Positions 9,700 to 21,800 of a stretch of 64,000 nt of DNA are shown here, one piece after another (position 1 is the stretch's first letter; each line of letters opens with the position of its first letter). The position numbers and the translations under genes are program-made. The stretch is from Flectonema sp. DT1601. Lineage: Eukaryota > Euglenozoa > Diplonemea > Diplonemida > Diplonemidae. A model generated the notes under the pieces. The model did no database searches, had not been told where the DNA came from, and saw only the letters and a list, made by a program, of their open reading frames with translations. The stretch lies in NCBI GenBank assembly GCA_964019425.1, contig OZ025792.1, positions 1,054,001-1,118,000 on the forward strand, in the 5' to 3' direction.

Positions 9700-10141
9700 T
9701 TTTAAGTTGAACCACAACCAACATAAGGACGATTTCTCTAAGAAATGAAACAGAGACAATATGAGCTTGCACCATATCAAGATGTACAAAAAAGAAACAA
9801 AAAGATACTAATCTACTATTCCAATCAATACCACCATTGGAATAGTTTCAGATATTTGAGTATGCCATCTCTCATTTCTCTTGTGTGGTTAGTATCTCTT
9901 AATTCATCTTTTGACTGTTATCACAGAGTTGGCTCTCGGACGTGTTTCTTTTTGTTCTTTTAGTATCAAGCGAATCGAAATCACCCTTTGCTTTTTATAT
10001 CTTTTTCTTGGTCACTACCATGCGACGTATGAATGTCGAGGAAACATTAAAAAGGGAGAGCAGATGGAAACAAGATTAGCGTAAGAAATAAAAAACTGAG
10101 AGTCTCGTTAAAGAATAAAAGGGAAACAACAGGAATATCAA
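9700..10141. other. 3' flank of gene 2 (type 1 flank) with hairpin
   Basis: This flank is near identical to 18400-18834 and 25245-25654, the flanks of genes 3 and 4. It includes a perfect 11-bp inverted repeat ACTATTCCAAT (9815-9825 and 9836-9846) with a 10-nt loop, conserved in all three copies. It probably contains the 3' UTR. Confidence 0.5.
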
Positions 10142-13100
10142 CTAAATTTCAAATATCTCGGAATTTCTGTTCTTATCCAGGAATTCTTGTTTCATTAAAG
10201 AAAGCTCTGAAGAAGCTTCCTCTGTTGGTAAATTCCTCATCGTCAACACTGAACCAGAATTCGATGTCCTTGAAAACGAAGCCAACGGATGCATCGATGG
10301 CAACGGCGACAACGCATCACTCATCGTCAAAGGCATTGACTCGCTTACTACAGAAGTCTCATCAAGCTTCTTATTCTTTTCCCAATGTCTTTGTTGTACT
10401 CGAGTTCGAATACCCTTGCACAGAATGTATCCTTCAACAAGAACATCAATTCCTGACTTAACTATTAAAATAATTACCGAAGCAAATAGAAAAGTAGAAG
10501 CGACTTCGAAAATATAGTGTCTGGTGTTCTCTTCGTAGTAACCTGCTGCCATGCAGAAAAGAGCAGCTGCCTGGAGACCGAGGAGGACGAAGTCGACAGT
10601 GCTGTCACGTGCTCGACAGTGCGGCCAGAGAATTGCTTCGAGTACAAGGAGAATTAAAAAGAGAAATCCTTCAAAAAGTTTCTTGTGTCCGCACTGAATT
10701 AAAGTTCTGGTATTGAGAGACTCCATAGCACTGATCGCAAGCATCGAAGCAAACTCCACAATACTAAACCAAACTACTTCTTGACGAAATGATCCAATCA
10801 CTGTTCTGTAACGATTCACCCAATGAAGCTCAACATGATTGCTGACCCATTCTCCAGGTCCCATCAACAGTCGCTTCAATCCATAACGAGCATCGTCAGC
10901 GTACACTGCCTGACTAGGAACTCCCCTCCTGCATTCTCTAAAGATAAATATTGGAACAGCAACACAACCACAACACGTTACCAATCCTATTATAAAGTGA
11001 AATGGCGTATTCGGGTGGCTCACAAGAGACATCCCACCTTGTGTCGTACCTTGGTATAAGAATTGGAAGACGAACAACGGAGCCGAAGGAAATCTCAGTA
11101 ATCCCTGAGTGTCCAAACCATTGAACAACTTTGGGGCACAACTCGTACCTCCCCGTTCTGCTATCTTTAATATGAAGAAACACAATACTGCAAACCCGAA
11201 TGATATCATCACATTCCCAGCCACCATTCCAAGCGCATAACTGTCTCCAATTTTCCACTGTGTCGGGTGTAGAGGTCGAGGGTACTCCCTCGATGAATTA
11301 TTCTCATTTCCAGCACGGCAGCTTCCAGATATCGCAACCAACCGCAAGGCTGGTCCCGCTGATGCACCGGCTCCCAAAGCAGAAGCCGCCGCAGCTGCCG
11401 AACCCACCCCTTCAACGGTTTCCGCCGTCTTCTTGTCGATCACTGGTGGAACTTCTGTTGGAGGTGCGGCAGTCTCAGGCACGCTAGTGGAAGGAACAGG
11501 AGTAGGAAGTAACGGAGAAGGCATCGGTGTCGGAATCGATGTTGGAGGTAATGTTGGCACAGCGGTTGGCACAGCGGTTGGTATTACAGGAACGGAAGTT
11601 GGGGCCGCAGCTGGAACAGCTGTCGGTACGGTCGTAGGTATGGCTGTAGGAATTGCGGTAGGCACTGCAGTGGGGACAATTGTTGGTACAGCAGTTGGCA
11701 CCGCGGTCAGTATGGCTGTAGGAATTGCGGTAGGCACTGCAGTGGGGACAATCGTTTGTACAGCAGTTGGCACCGCGGTCGGTATGGCTGTAGGAATTGC
11801 GGTAGGAACTGCAGTGGGGACAATCGTTGGTACAGCAGTTGGCACCGCGGTCGGTATGGCTGTAGGAATTGCGGTAGGCACGGCTGTTGGCACCGCAGTA
11901 GGTATGGTTGTCGGAACAGCTGTCGGCACTGCACTGGGGACAATCGTTGGAACAGCAGTTGGCACCGCGGTCGGTATGGCTGTAGGAATTGCAGTAGGAA
12001 CGGCTGTTGGCACCGCAGTCGGTATGGTTGTCGGAACAGCTGTCGGCACTGCAGTGGGTACTGCCGTTGGCACTGCAGTCGGTATGGCGGTTGGAACGGC
12101 CGTAGGAACGGCCGTCGGAATAGCGGTGGGCACAGCTGTTGGCACTGCAGTGGGTATTGCCGTTGGAACAGCCGTTGGTACGGCCGGCGGCACTGCTGTC
12201 GGAATGGCTGTCGGAACAGGTGTTATTCTTCCGTAGAGGACACAGCCACCGCCAGTTGATTTGACAGTGTAAATATAGTTTGAGACTGCAATAATTTCAT
12301 CGGCATCATGCGATATGGTTTCAGCAATTCCACCGTCAAAGACCGGAAGACTGGGACCTGTACCGTAAGCTACTCCTGGAGTGTCTCCATGTTGACAGGT
12401 TACGTCTAACATATTACCAGGGTTAGCATTTACACGGCCAGGTAACGAAGTACCCAATCCACCGAAGAAAGTATTGTCTCCTACGGCAAAGACATATCCG
12501 TTGCAGGCAACAATGCGTTTGAGTCTGTTCACGTCGTTGAAATATGTCGCCGAAGACCCTCTGCTGCTTAGTGAATTGATACCTGGAGTAGTGGTTGAGT
12601 AATCACTGAGGAAAAATATCTCCCCAGTGGACTCGTCTACGGTAATCGATCCGATGTCTTGTAAGAAGCTTCCTGAGCTGTCTACAGTCCCCATGGCAAT
12701 GTCTGCCATTTCGAAGTATACTATCCCTTCGTTTTGACATGCGCCATAGATAGTAGTTCCCTTAGCAGCGAGTTCAAGACAACTTCCAGAGTATGGAAAT
12801 TCCATCACATTCGCAGTGTCAATTGAACCACCACCAAGAATAGGAAATACATGTAGCTTACCAGGTTCAGCAGCAACCATATAAGGTGTTCCTCCGATAG
12901 TTATTGAAGTAGCAGTAATAATGTTTGAATTGTAACCCTTTGTTGAAACCGTTGCGCACTGAGAAATTTCAGGATCAAACTGTCTGATTAGAGTATCAGA
13001 AATTGAGTACATCCAGTTGTCATAAACAGCAATTGTTCCTAAACGAGGATTGTATCCAATAGCATCAAGCAATACTGTCTTGTAGCATGTTGCTAATTGC

Positions 13101-13195
13101 ACCACAGTCAGAAGGATGAAAAACGTCCCCACATGCCTGAAGGTACTTGCCGCCATACTGTGTGGGTGGCTGTGAGTGAAGAACATGTAAAACAT
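10142..13195 (-). CDS. Array gene 2: VPT-stalk multi-pass surface protein
   Basis: About 1017 residues with the same plan as gene 1; first ATG at 13195, alternative MAAS start at 13156, stop TAG. The ectodomain is close to gene 1 but starts VLLDAIGYNPRLG, and lacks the two residues RN before the DIGSITVDE strand. The stalk is about 230 residues. The linker keeps CRAGNENNSS and KIGDSYALG. The tail has the short form PLTMSDALS, six residues shorter than in gene 1, and ends IFEI. Upstream it has block A; downstream it has the type 1 flank. No breaks are visible, so it may be functional. Confidence 0.85.
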   Translation of the reverse strand: MFYMFFTHSHPHSMAASTFRHVGTFFILLTVVQLATCYKTVLLDAIGYNPRLGTIAVYDNWMYSISDTLIRQFDPEISQCATVSTKGYNSNIITATSITIGGTPYMVAAEPGKLHVFPILGGGSIDTANVMEFPYSGSCLELAAKGTTIYGACQNEGIVYFEMADIAMGTVDSSGSFLQDIGSITVDESTGEIFFLSDYSTTTPGINSLSSRGSSATYFNDVNRLKRIVACNGYVFAVGDNTFFGGLGTSLPGRVNANPGNMLDVTCQHGDTPGVAYGTGPSLPVFDGGIAETISHDADEIIAVSNYIYTVKSTGGGCVLYGRITPVPTAIPTAVPPAVPTAVPTAIPTAVPTAVPTAIPTAVPTAVPTAIPTAVPTAVPTAVPTAVPTTIPTAVPTAVPTAIPTAIPTAVPTAVPTIVPSAVPTAVPTTIPTAVPTAVPTAIPTAIPTAVPTAVPTIVPTAVPTAIPTAIPTAVPTAVQTIVPTAVPTAIPTAILTAVPTAVPTIVPTAVPTAIPTAIPTTVPTAVPAAAPTSVPVIPTAVPTAVPTLPPTSIPTPMPSPLLPTPVPSTSVPETAAPPTEVPPVIDKKTAETVEGVGSAAAAASALGAGASAGPALRLVAISGSCRAGNENNSSREYPRPLHPTQWKIGDSYALGMVAGNVMISFGFAVLCFFILKIAERGGTSCAPKLFNGLDTQGLLRFPSAPLFVFQFLYQGTTQGGMSLVSHPNTPFHFIIGLVTCCGCVAVPIFIFRECRRGVPSQAVYADDARYGLKRLLMGPGEWVSNHVELHWVNRYRTVIGSFRQEVVWFSIVEFASMLAISAMESLNTRTLIQCGHKKLFEGFLFLILLVLEAILWPHCRARDSTVDFVLLGLQAAALFCMAAGYYEENTRHYIFEVASTFLFASVIILIVKSGIDVLVEGYILCKGIRTRVQQRHWEKNKKLDETSVVSESMPLTMSDALSPLPSMHPLASFSRTSNSGSVLTMRNLPTEEASSELSLMKQEFLDKNRNSEIFEI
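11530..12220 (-). repeat. 12-bp coding minisatellite (stalk of gene 2)
   Basis: About 230 residues of tetrapeptide repeats. A block of roughly ten units including an IVPTA motif recurs several times (around 11640-11960), so the array has grown by duplicating multi-unit blocks as well as single units. Confidence 0.9.
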
Positions 13196-13339
13196 AATAC
13201 TCAAATAACTTCGTCAATCAATTCTACTCTGATGAGGGGCATCTTGTCAATTGAAACTTCTGCATAATTGTGATAACTGATGCAAAGATGAGAATAAGGG
13301 AACAGAAAAGAAACTACAATAACCAAAACACACTCAGCC

Positions 13340-13735
13340 TAATATAGGTTAAACGTGTAATCTAAGAGGATTATCTTTGTTAGTTCCGTGTTGATTATGA
13401 AAATCAACGTTATAAAAGGCAAAGAAGAGAGAAGATAAGAGAAGAGACACAAAGAAAGGATCGAGTGATCGTTTCCTTAGCACTCCATGTTGATAACAGG
13501 ACAGGCTCAACGTAAACAGCAGGAAGATAGAAGTGAATCGCAGGTCACATTCCGAAGATAATAATGCTGAAGAAATGAACCTCATTAAGACCCAGGTAAG
13601 AATCGGTGATTAAGATAATCAAAAGAAAGATTGAAGTGAGGATGATTAACAGGAAGGAACAACAAAGAATTCATTGAACTGAAACAGTTGACCTGTCGTC
13701 ATCCTTGGATAAGTAAATAAAAATAAAGATAAAGA
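13340..13735. repeat. Block A upstream of gene 2
   Basis: The copy holds the inverted repeat, the TATA-like word and the target word of repeat E without interruption, so it gives the empty site for the E insertion at 5014. After about 13736 it diverges into unique AT-rich sequence. Confidence 0.6.
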
Positions 13736-13856
13736 CAAAAAACAAAACGAATTAAAGAAGCGTTTTGGTGACTCCGAAAACTGCAAACGCAATCAACAAA
13801 AAGGCATTCTGAAAAAAACAATGCAAATTAAAACATGACATAATCAAAACACATTA

Positions 13857-14157
13857 TGGAAGAAGAAGATGCGCAGATTAAAAAAAAAAACCCCCCAAGA
13901 TAGGAGATCTGTACAATGCTCAACAACCAAAGATTCGAGAATTTTAATAAATAAATATCTGCAGAGGTGGGTGAATGCTTCCCTCCGTAAACAAAGCGAA
14001 TTAAAGAAGCGATAAAGTGTATGCGACGTCTGTGAAGGACTACGAGGCATTATTCCATCAAAGGATTAACGAAAGAAAAGAATTCAAATGCGACTCGAAA
14101 AAAAAAAAGAAAATGATAATAAAACGTTTCGAAGTAAATTCAACGAAGCAGTTATAT
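13857..14157. repeat. Repeat G, left part, interrupted by the transposon
   Basis: This copy has the fuller left portion of G ('gaagaagatgcgcagatt'). It breaks at GTTATAT, where the DNA transposon begins, and resumes at 15885 with ATATCAAAAAGG. Confidence 0.6.
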
Positions 14158-14538
14158 GAGGCGGTGCAGAAACCCCCCACCAATTTTTACCAGGCTATTC
14201 TGTGGGCACTAATACCCAATCTGAGCTCACCACCCCACGAAAATACTATCCAAAAAACACAAATCCGGTACTGGGGCATCCTCTAACTGCTCACCAGTTT
14301 CAAAATTCCATTTTTTTTTGACTGTTTCTGGTACTTTTGCCTTGTATCTCTGTTGGTTGCCCTCAAAATACTCAAAAACCAGCTTAGCAGCTACGTTGCA
14401 GAAATTTGTTTACACCTGGGTTCCTATGAAGACTGGAATGATAGGAACAGGAGAAGTGATGAGACAGGAGAATCATAGATCCCGTGAGAACTGCAGAGTA
14501 CGATATCGGGTGGTGATTCTGAGTCACCCTTACTGGCA

Positions 14539-14814
14539 GTGATGGTTGAGCAATGTGAGCATGCTGCTCACAATAAGTACACCCTCAGGGTTACTGGAGT
14601 TTTTCTAGAATCTATAACTGCTCGAGGGAGCTGCTACAAGCTCTATGTTCCAGTGGCTGGGGATAGCAGAAGTGAATGGGATAGAAGTAGGAAAGGAATT
14701 GTGGAAGAACTGGGACAAGAAGGTGGAGTGAGTGGTTGCCTGTCAGTTGTAACACCTGACATGAAAAATCAGGTTCAAGATGAACTGGTAACCTCGAGTG
14801 GTACCATAGTATAA
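14539..14814 (+). pseudogene. Transposon interior, N-terminal coding relic
   Basis: A 91-codon frame rich in Glu and Gly, with VEELGQEGGVSGCLSVVTPD. It lies within the transposon, in the same direction as the DDE-like pieces. No family was recognised. It is included because the codon pattern and position suggest it is the first part of the element's protein. Confidence 0.3.
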
Positions 14815-14882
14815 AACTCCTCCATGTATCAAGAAAAAGGAGAGAGGCGGTTACTGTTGCTGTTGAAAACATGATGTAATGG

Positions 14883-15440
14883 ATGGATCTCTGGGGCCTT
14901 CAACATCATCGTAACTTCCTTCTGGCGCTCATAAAGTCCGAAGCTGAGAAGCGAACAACAATGAGAGGAATTATTGAAATAGATTCTCACATTGGAGATA
15001 AGAGACATGTCAGGTGTATTGAGAAGATACATCTAATCCATCCTGGTGACTATATCATGACTCTGGATTATAAAGAAAAGGGCTTCTAATGCCAGAAGGG
15101 CCAAATTCCCCTTTCTATCAACAGGGGAAATAGTCTGCTTGGATGTGTACTACATGAGCAGTTTGGAACTGAGGTTCAGTGTGGCCATAACAACTTCCTA
15201 CTCCCACACATCAACTAGAATGCGATAGTAACGTATCCGGTTATGAATAAGTTCTTCTTGATGTCTGAGAATGATAAGATGATTCACTATTGGGCTGATG
15301 CTGGTAGGCACCTTGAGAACACAACCGTCATCAGCCTGTTCTGTAAAATAAGTAATAATCAGCTTGGGTTAACTTTTTCCCTAGTCGGCATGGCAAGTCC
15401 GAATGTGATCGACACTTTGGCAATATCACATCTGCGCTGA
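14883..15440 (+). pseudogene. DDE-transposase-like relic of the inverted-repeat transposon
   Basis: Frames at 14883-15089 and 15243-15440 carry YIMTLDYKEKGF and MIHYWADAGRHLENTTVI. In several eukaryotic DDE transposase groups the first catalytic Asp sits in a D-[FY]-K motif and the second in a W-[SA]-D-x-G-x-H motif, which these resemble. A frame change and stops separate the pieces. The third acidic residue was not located. Assignment to DDE is an inference from motifs only. Confidence 0.4.
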
Positions 15441-15884
15441 CACTCGCATCTAAATCGTAGGAAATCTGGGCCTTCAAGAAAAGCAAAATTTCAAACACAA
15501 TTTCTACCAGTGCTACACAGCTTACAAGGCGAGTGTTACTAGAAACAGTCAAAAAAGTGAAATTTTTAAACTAGTGGGCAGTAAATTGGAGTACCGGATT
15601 TGAGTTTTTTTGGATAGTATTTCCGTGGGGTGGTGAGCTCGGATTGGGTGTTAGGTTCCCACAGAATAGCCTGGTAAAAATTAGGGGTAATTTGATACTG
15701 TTCAAGCTCAAAAGGAACAACAATTTGGGGGGACTTGGATAAATAAATCAAGGTTAACATGCAACAAATTAGACATGAATCATTATGACTGGATTCTGTC
15801 CATACAAAATCGCATGCTTTAAATAAACTACCAGAGAAAGAAATGCTGTCAAGTCAAATTGGGAGGGGGTTTCTGCACATCCTC

Positions 15885-16240
15885 ATATCAAAAAGGGGAA
15901 AAAAGAAATATAAAGAAAACAGTTAGTTATTACATGAGTTTATCATAAAAAAGTGCACTAAAACAAAATATATTAAATTATTAAATCAGTTTAGTTAGCA
16001 AAACACAGAACTGAGGACTACGAGGGGACTACGTACTATGCCCCGTAGTCTGTTGCAACTTACCCTTAAACAAAGTTAAAAGAAAAAAACAGTTCTTATT
16101 ATAATGCGACAAGCGGCTTTTGTAATAAAAACAAAAAAAAGTATAACGTTTCGAGGATATTCTAAAGTTCATTAATGAGGGCGTGGGGGGACTTAGATAA
16201 ATAAATCAAGGTTAACACGTAACAAATTGGACACAATCTG
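15885..16240. repeat. End of repeat G, scrap of E, repeat H and module T
   Basis: The remainder of G (15885-15985) is followed by a 40-bp left end of E (15989-16028). Its 'gactacgagggg' fuses to the H sequence 'actacgtactatgcccc', and T follows at 16188. The E-H junction falls within a shared word, which suggests recombination between repeats. Confidence 0.5.
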
Positions 16241-17030
16241 GGAGCGGGGGGAAGGAAGGTGAAAAAAAAATTATTAAAAATCTTTTTTATTCCATATATA
16301 GCATCTTTATAATACGACTATATGTGCCATATGCCCACATACCACGACGGAAAATTGAAATTCCCTGAACAGTACCGAGGATCGTTCACCCCCAGTTGTC
16401 CAACGCATTGTAATTGTATGGTGGGCTTACCGAAAACTTTATAAAGGTACCACGAAAACTGGGCAGCACATAGCCATATCACTCAGCAAGAAATGAAAAC
16501 AAAAGGATCAGGCAAGACGATAATTAGTTTAAGGTCATGACGGAGTCGGACGTTTTTTTAACATAGAAAACTGTGGGAAAAAATTACAAAAAAAAAAAAA
16601 AAAAAATACTTCTGAGATGTTCGCATTTATTTTATCTGAAACACGTAGAATGGTATCACAAAACACTACACAAATAAAAAGTGCAGTTGATGTGACAATA
16701 GCACTCGCAGCGTGATACGCGGAGTTGCTACCATGATATGATAGTCAAGAGAGGGAGAGAGAGAGAGAGAGAGGGAATGAGAAAGAGAGAGCTTGCTGTA
16801 TCTACTAGTTAGTTAGTGAGTGAGTACTAGAAATTCTAATCATCAGAAACTACAAAAGTATTGTTTTCTAGGGGAAATTAATCTTTTCTAAATCGTTTTG
16901 TTGGGAATGAGAGACATCAAGTAGTCTGAGCTGACCAACAGATCAGTAGCTAAACTGAATTAACGACACCTTATGAGTAAGATGGAAATCAAATAACTTG
17001 CCGCGTGAAAACTTATCAATGCTACTTCAT
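16241..17030. repeat. Right half of E, then repeat B with GA tract (16748-16791)
   Basis: Nearly identical to 6781-7580, so the whole spacer segment was duplicated with genes 2 and 3. The GA tract differs in length. Confidence 0.6.
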
Positions 17031-17159
17031 TAAAAGAAAATAAAAATAAATAAAAAGACATGGAGACAATATGAGTTTGTTTTAAAAAAAAAAGTATCGA
17101 ACTAACGACGATGAAATAAACACCAAGCCTAACTAAATATATTTGGTGGAGATGAAACA

Positions 17160-17660
17160 AAATACTTTGTGGAGTATCACGGTAGTGGACTGAAGACTTA
17201 TCGTGCAGGGTTTCATTACACCCGGCCTTGTGCTAATGAATTAGAACCATCGAGGACACATCTCTTTACGGATTTATTCCAGGCAGTAGTTATCAGACTC
17301 GTCTGAGTTACAATTCTGAGCTACTATTCTGGGGGGAAAAAAAAAAAAAAGGAAAAAAGGGAAAGAAATATAATTGAGCCTTTGATCTTGTTCGGTAATT
17401 CCTGAGGGTGAAGTATAATGGGGGTTAAAGAATCACTTGCATAGGGCTTGGTGCTGCTATCAGAAACACCCTTTACGAACACACACAAAACGTTTTTGCT
17501 TTTTCGTAGTCGCAAAAAGATTGGAGTAGTTCTAACAAGAGTTAGCCCTTCACCCGATCGATCTAGTTCGATCCCGCTACTGAGCATATTACTAGTGCGG
17601 GCTGGGCCCTCTTCATAGATCCGAAGTCTCAGGGTGTGAAGAAACACTGAAGATCAAACC
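17160..17660. repeat. Repeat C with ~140 bp extra
   Basis: This copy carries bases 17358-17515 that are missing from the copies at 7700 and 24790. The extra sequence begins after a poly-A run and ends at 'gtcgcaaaaag'. It could be an insertion here or a shared loss in the other copies. Confidence 0.5.
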
Positions 17661-18834
17661 TAAATGGCGTCCACTGTAGTGGGTGATAGACAGATAGAAT
17701 GAGTTTATAATAAAAAAAAGTACACCAAATCAAAATATAAAAAAAAAAAGAAAAGCTGTTCCATAAAAACACTGGAATACGTAGTTTCAGGAGCCTTAAT
17801 CTTATACTACTTGTCCTTCTTTTAGGGACTTCATTCCAGTTAATTTTCAGAACAACAAATTTTATATACTGGGAAAGATCTGCAAGGGTTGAGCAAAAAA
17901 AAAAAAAAATTCCACAGCTGACTCTATAGGAACAGAAAAAAAGAGGCAACCAACAAATCAGTAGCTAAACCGAATGAACGACACCTTATGAGTAAGATGT
18001 GAAATCAAATAACAAAATAAAAATAAATAAAAGGTCGCTCAACCTTTTCAAGAACCCGAAGTTGAACCGCGAAAAAACGTTTCACAAGTATTCTTAATAA
18101 AAGACAGTACTGAACTACAACGACGATGAAACAAAAATGCTGGTTAGCAAATAAAAGGAAAAAAGAATTGGCTTTATCTTCAACTATACAGAAAATAATA
18201 ATATAACACCGTGATGTTTTGTTTGTGCACGAAACCGTGAACCGACTTAAACTGATAAAGCTAAAGGAGGTTTACGTGTGCTGCCAACATTCTTTTTAGT
18301 TCTTACAATACTTGTTAAATGCAAAAAAAAAAAAAACCAAACTGTAGGGAATACCTTGATACTATGATCAAAAACAACTTGAAACTGGCAACTTTTAAGT
18401 TGAACCACAACCAACATAAGGACGATTTCTCTAAGAAATGAAACAGAGACAATATGAGCTTGCACCATATCAAGATGTACAAAAAAGAAACAAAAAGATA
18501 CTAATCTACTATTCCAATCAATACCACCATTGGAATAGTTTCAGATATTTGAGTATGCCATCTCTCATTTCTCTTGTGTGGTTAGTATCTCTTAATTCAT
18601 CTTTTGACTGTTATCACAGAGTTGGCTCTCGGACGTGTTTCTTGTTGTTCTTTTAGTATCAAGCGAATCGAAATCACCCTTTGCTTTTTATATCTTTTTC
18701 TTGGTCACTACCATGCGACGTATGAATGTCGAGGAAACATTAAAAAGGGAGAGCAGATGGAAACAAGATTAGCGTAAGAAATAAAAAACTGAGAGTCTCG
18801 TTAAAGAATAAAAGGGAAACAACAGGAATATCAA
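17661..18834. other. Spacer and type 1 3' flank of gene 3
   Basis: No gene was found. It matches the spacer left of gene 2 in outline. The conserved hairpin ACTATTCCAAT lies at 18508-18518 and 18529-18539. A ~140-bp stretch at 18165-18300 resembles 33000-33060 ('gaattggctttatctt'). Confidence 0.4.
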
Positions 18835-21800
18835 CTAAATTTCAAATATCTCGGAATTTCTGTTCTTATCCAGGAATTCTTGTTTCATTAAAGAAAGCTC
18901 TGAAGAAGCTTCCCCTGTTGGTAAATTCCTCATCGTCAACACTGAACCAGAATTCGATGTCCTTGAAAACGAAGCCAACGGATGCATCGATGGCAACGGC
19001 GACAACGCATCACTCATCGTCAAAGGCATTGACTCGCTTACTACAGAAGTCTCATCAAGCTTCTTATTCTTTTCCCAATGTCTTTGTTGTACTCGAGTTC
19101 GAATACCCTTGCACAGAATGTATCCTTCAACAAGAACATCAATTCCTGACTTAACTATTAAAACCATTACCGAAGCAAATAGAAAAGTAGAAGCGACTTC
19201 GAAAATGTAGTGTCCGGTGTTCTCTTCGTAGAAACCTGCTGCCATGCAGAAAAGAGCAGCCGCCTGGAGACCGAGGAGGACGAAGTCGACGGCGCTGTCA
19301 CGTGCTCGACAGTGCGGCCAGAGAATTGCTTCGAGTACAAGGAGAATTAGAAAGAGAAATCCTTCAAAAAGTTTCTTGTGTCCGCACTGAATTAAAGTTC
19401 TGGTATTGAGAGACTCCATAGCACTGATCGCAAGCATCGAAGCAAACTCCACAATACTAAACCAAACTACTTCTTGACGAAATGATCCAATCACTGTTCT
19501 GTAACGATTCACCCAATGAAGCTCAACATGATTGCTGACCCATTCTCCAGGTCCCATCAACAGTCGCTTCAATCCATAACGAGCATCGTCAGCGTACACT
19601 GCCTGACTAGGAACTCCCTTCCTGCATTCTCTAAAGATAAATATTGGAACAGCAACACAACCACAACACGTAACAAATCCTATTATAAAGTGAAATGGCG
19701 TATTCGGGTAGCTCACAAGAGACATCCCACCTTGTGTCGTACCTTGGTATAAGAATTGGAAGACGAACAACGGAGCCGAAGGAAATCTCAGTAATCCCTG
19801 AGTGTCCAAACCATTGAACAACTTTGGGGCACAACTCGTACCTCCCCGTTCTGCTATCTTCAACATGAAGAAACACAATACTGCAAACCCGAATGATATC
19901 ATCACATTCCCAGCCACCATTCCAAGCGCATAACTGCCTCCAATTTTCCACTGTGTCGGGTGTAGAGGTCGAGGGTACTCCCTCGATGAATTATTCTCAT
20001 TTCCAATACGACAGCTTCCAGATATCGCAACCAACCGCAAGGCTGGTCCCGCTGATGCACCGGCTCCCAAAGCAGAAGCCGCCGCAGCCGCCGAACCCAC
20101 GTCTTCAATAGTCTCGGTCGTCTTCTTGTCGATTGCTGGTGGAACTTCTGTTGGAGGTGCAGCAGTCTCAGGCACGCTAGTGGAAGGAACAGGAGTAGGA
20201 AGTAACGGAGAAGGCATCGGTGTCGGAATTAATGTTGGAATTGATGTTGGAGGAAATGTTGGCACAGCTGTTGGTACGGTCGTCGGTATTGCTGTTGGAA
20301 CAGCTGTTGGTACAGCTGTTGGTATTACAGGAACGGAAGTTGGCACTGCAGTTGGTACAGCTGTCGGTACGATCGTCGGTACGGCTGTCGGAACATCTGT
20401 TGCACCAATTGGTCGGGCTGTCGGAACTGCGGTAGGGACAGCCGTTGGAACTGCGGTCGGAATAGCAGCTGGAACAGCTGTCGGTACGTTCGTAGGTATG
20501 GCTGTTGGAACAGCTGTTGTACCAATCGGTTGGGCTGTCGGAACTGCGGTCGGAACAGCAGTAGGGACAGCAGTTGGCACTGCGGTAGGAATGGCTGTTG
20601 GAACAGCTGTTGTACCAATCGGTCGGGCTGTCGGAACTGTGGTCGGTACAGCAGTAGGGACGGCAGTTGGCACTGCGGTGGGAATGGCTGTAGGGACAGT
20701 CGTCGGCACCGCGGTCGGAATGGCTGTTGGAATTACAGTAGGAACGGCTGTAGGCACTGTGGTCGGAACGGCCGTTGGAATTGCAGTAGGAACGGCTGTC
20801 GGAATTACAGTAGGGACGGTTGTCGGCACTACGGTCGGAACGGCTGTTGGAATTGCAGTAGGGACGGTTGTCGGCATTGCGGTGGGCACAGCTGTTGGCA
20901 CTGCAGTGGGTATTGCCGTTGGAACAGCCGTTGGTACTGCAGTCGGAACAGGTGTCATCCTTCCGTAGAGCCTACAGCTACCGCTTGATTTCTTGAGAGT
21001 GTAAATAAAGTCTGAGACAGCAATAATTTCATCAGCAGCATTTGCTACGGTTTCGGCAATTCCACCGTCGAAGACTGGAAGACTGGGACCGATACCGTAA
21101 GCTACTCCTGGAGTGTCTCCATGTTGACAGGTTGCGTCTAACATATTACCAGGGTTAGTTTTTACACGGCCAGCTAACCGCCCTACAGGCAATCCGCCGA
21201 AGAAAGTATTGTCTCCTACGGCAAAGACATATCCGTTGCAAGCAACAATGCGTTTGAGCCTGTTCACGTCGTTGAAATATGTCGCCGAAGACCCTTTATT
21301 ATTTAGGCGTTTGATACCTGGAGTAGTGGTTGAGTATTCACTGAGGAAAAATATCTCCCCAGTGGACTCGTCTACGGTAATCGATCCGATGTCTTGTAAG
21401 AAGCTTCCTGAGCTGTCTACAGTTCCCATGGCAATTTTTACCATTTCGAAGTATATTATCCCTTCGTTTTGACATGCGCCATAGATAGTAGTTCCCTTAG
21501 CAGCGAGTTCAAGACAACTTCCAGTGTATGGAAATTCCATGGCATTCGCAGTGTCAATTGAACCACCACCAAGAATAGGAAATACATGTAGCTTACCAGG
21601 TTCAGCAGCAACCAAATAAGGTGTTCCTCCGATAGTTATTGAAGTAGCAGTAATAATGTTTGAAGTGTAACTCTTTGTTGTCATAACTGAGCACTGAGTA
21701 GTTTCAGGATCAAACTGTCTGATCCGAATATCAGAAAACATGTAAATCCACTTGTCATACACAGCCATTGTTTCTATTGCACCGTGTCCAACAGCATCAA

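Larger units (their letters stand above)
14158..15884 (+). mobile_element. DNA transposon with long terminal inverted repeats, decayed
   Basis: The ends are GAGGCGGTGCAGAAACCCCC and, inverted, GAGGATGTGCAGAAACCCCC. Inside these, 14182-14350 is inversely repeated at 15515-15682, with most positions matching over ~165 bp. The right side has ~175 extra bases (15683-15857) that include module T. Flanks read GTT-ATAT and ATAT-CAAAA. The empty site at 6041-6050 reads GTTATATCAA, so the target duplication is ATAT or TA. Interior frames look like a broken DDE-type transposase: one frame has TLDYKEKG followed in another by SPFYQQGK (14883-15140), and a later one has HYWADAGRHLENT (15290-15325). The family is not identified. 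It cannot encode an intact protein. Confidence 0.75.

Noticed and set aside
13349-13585. 78-residue minus-strand frame in block A with a hydrophobic, signal-like start
   Set aside because: The reading frame is not kept at full length in the other copies of block A, and composition follows the pyrimidine-rich strand.
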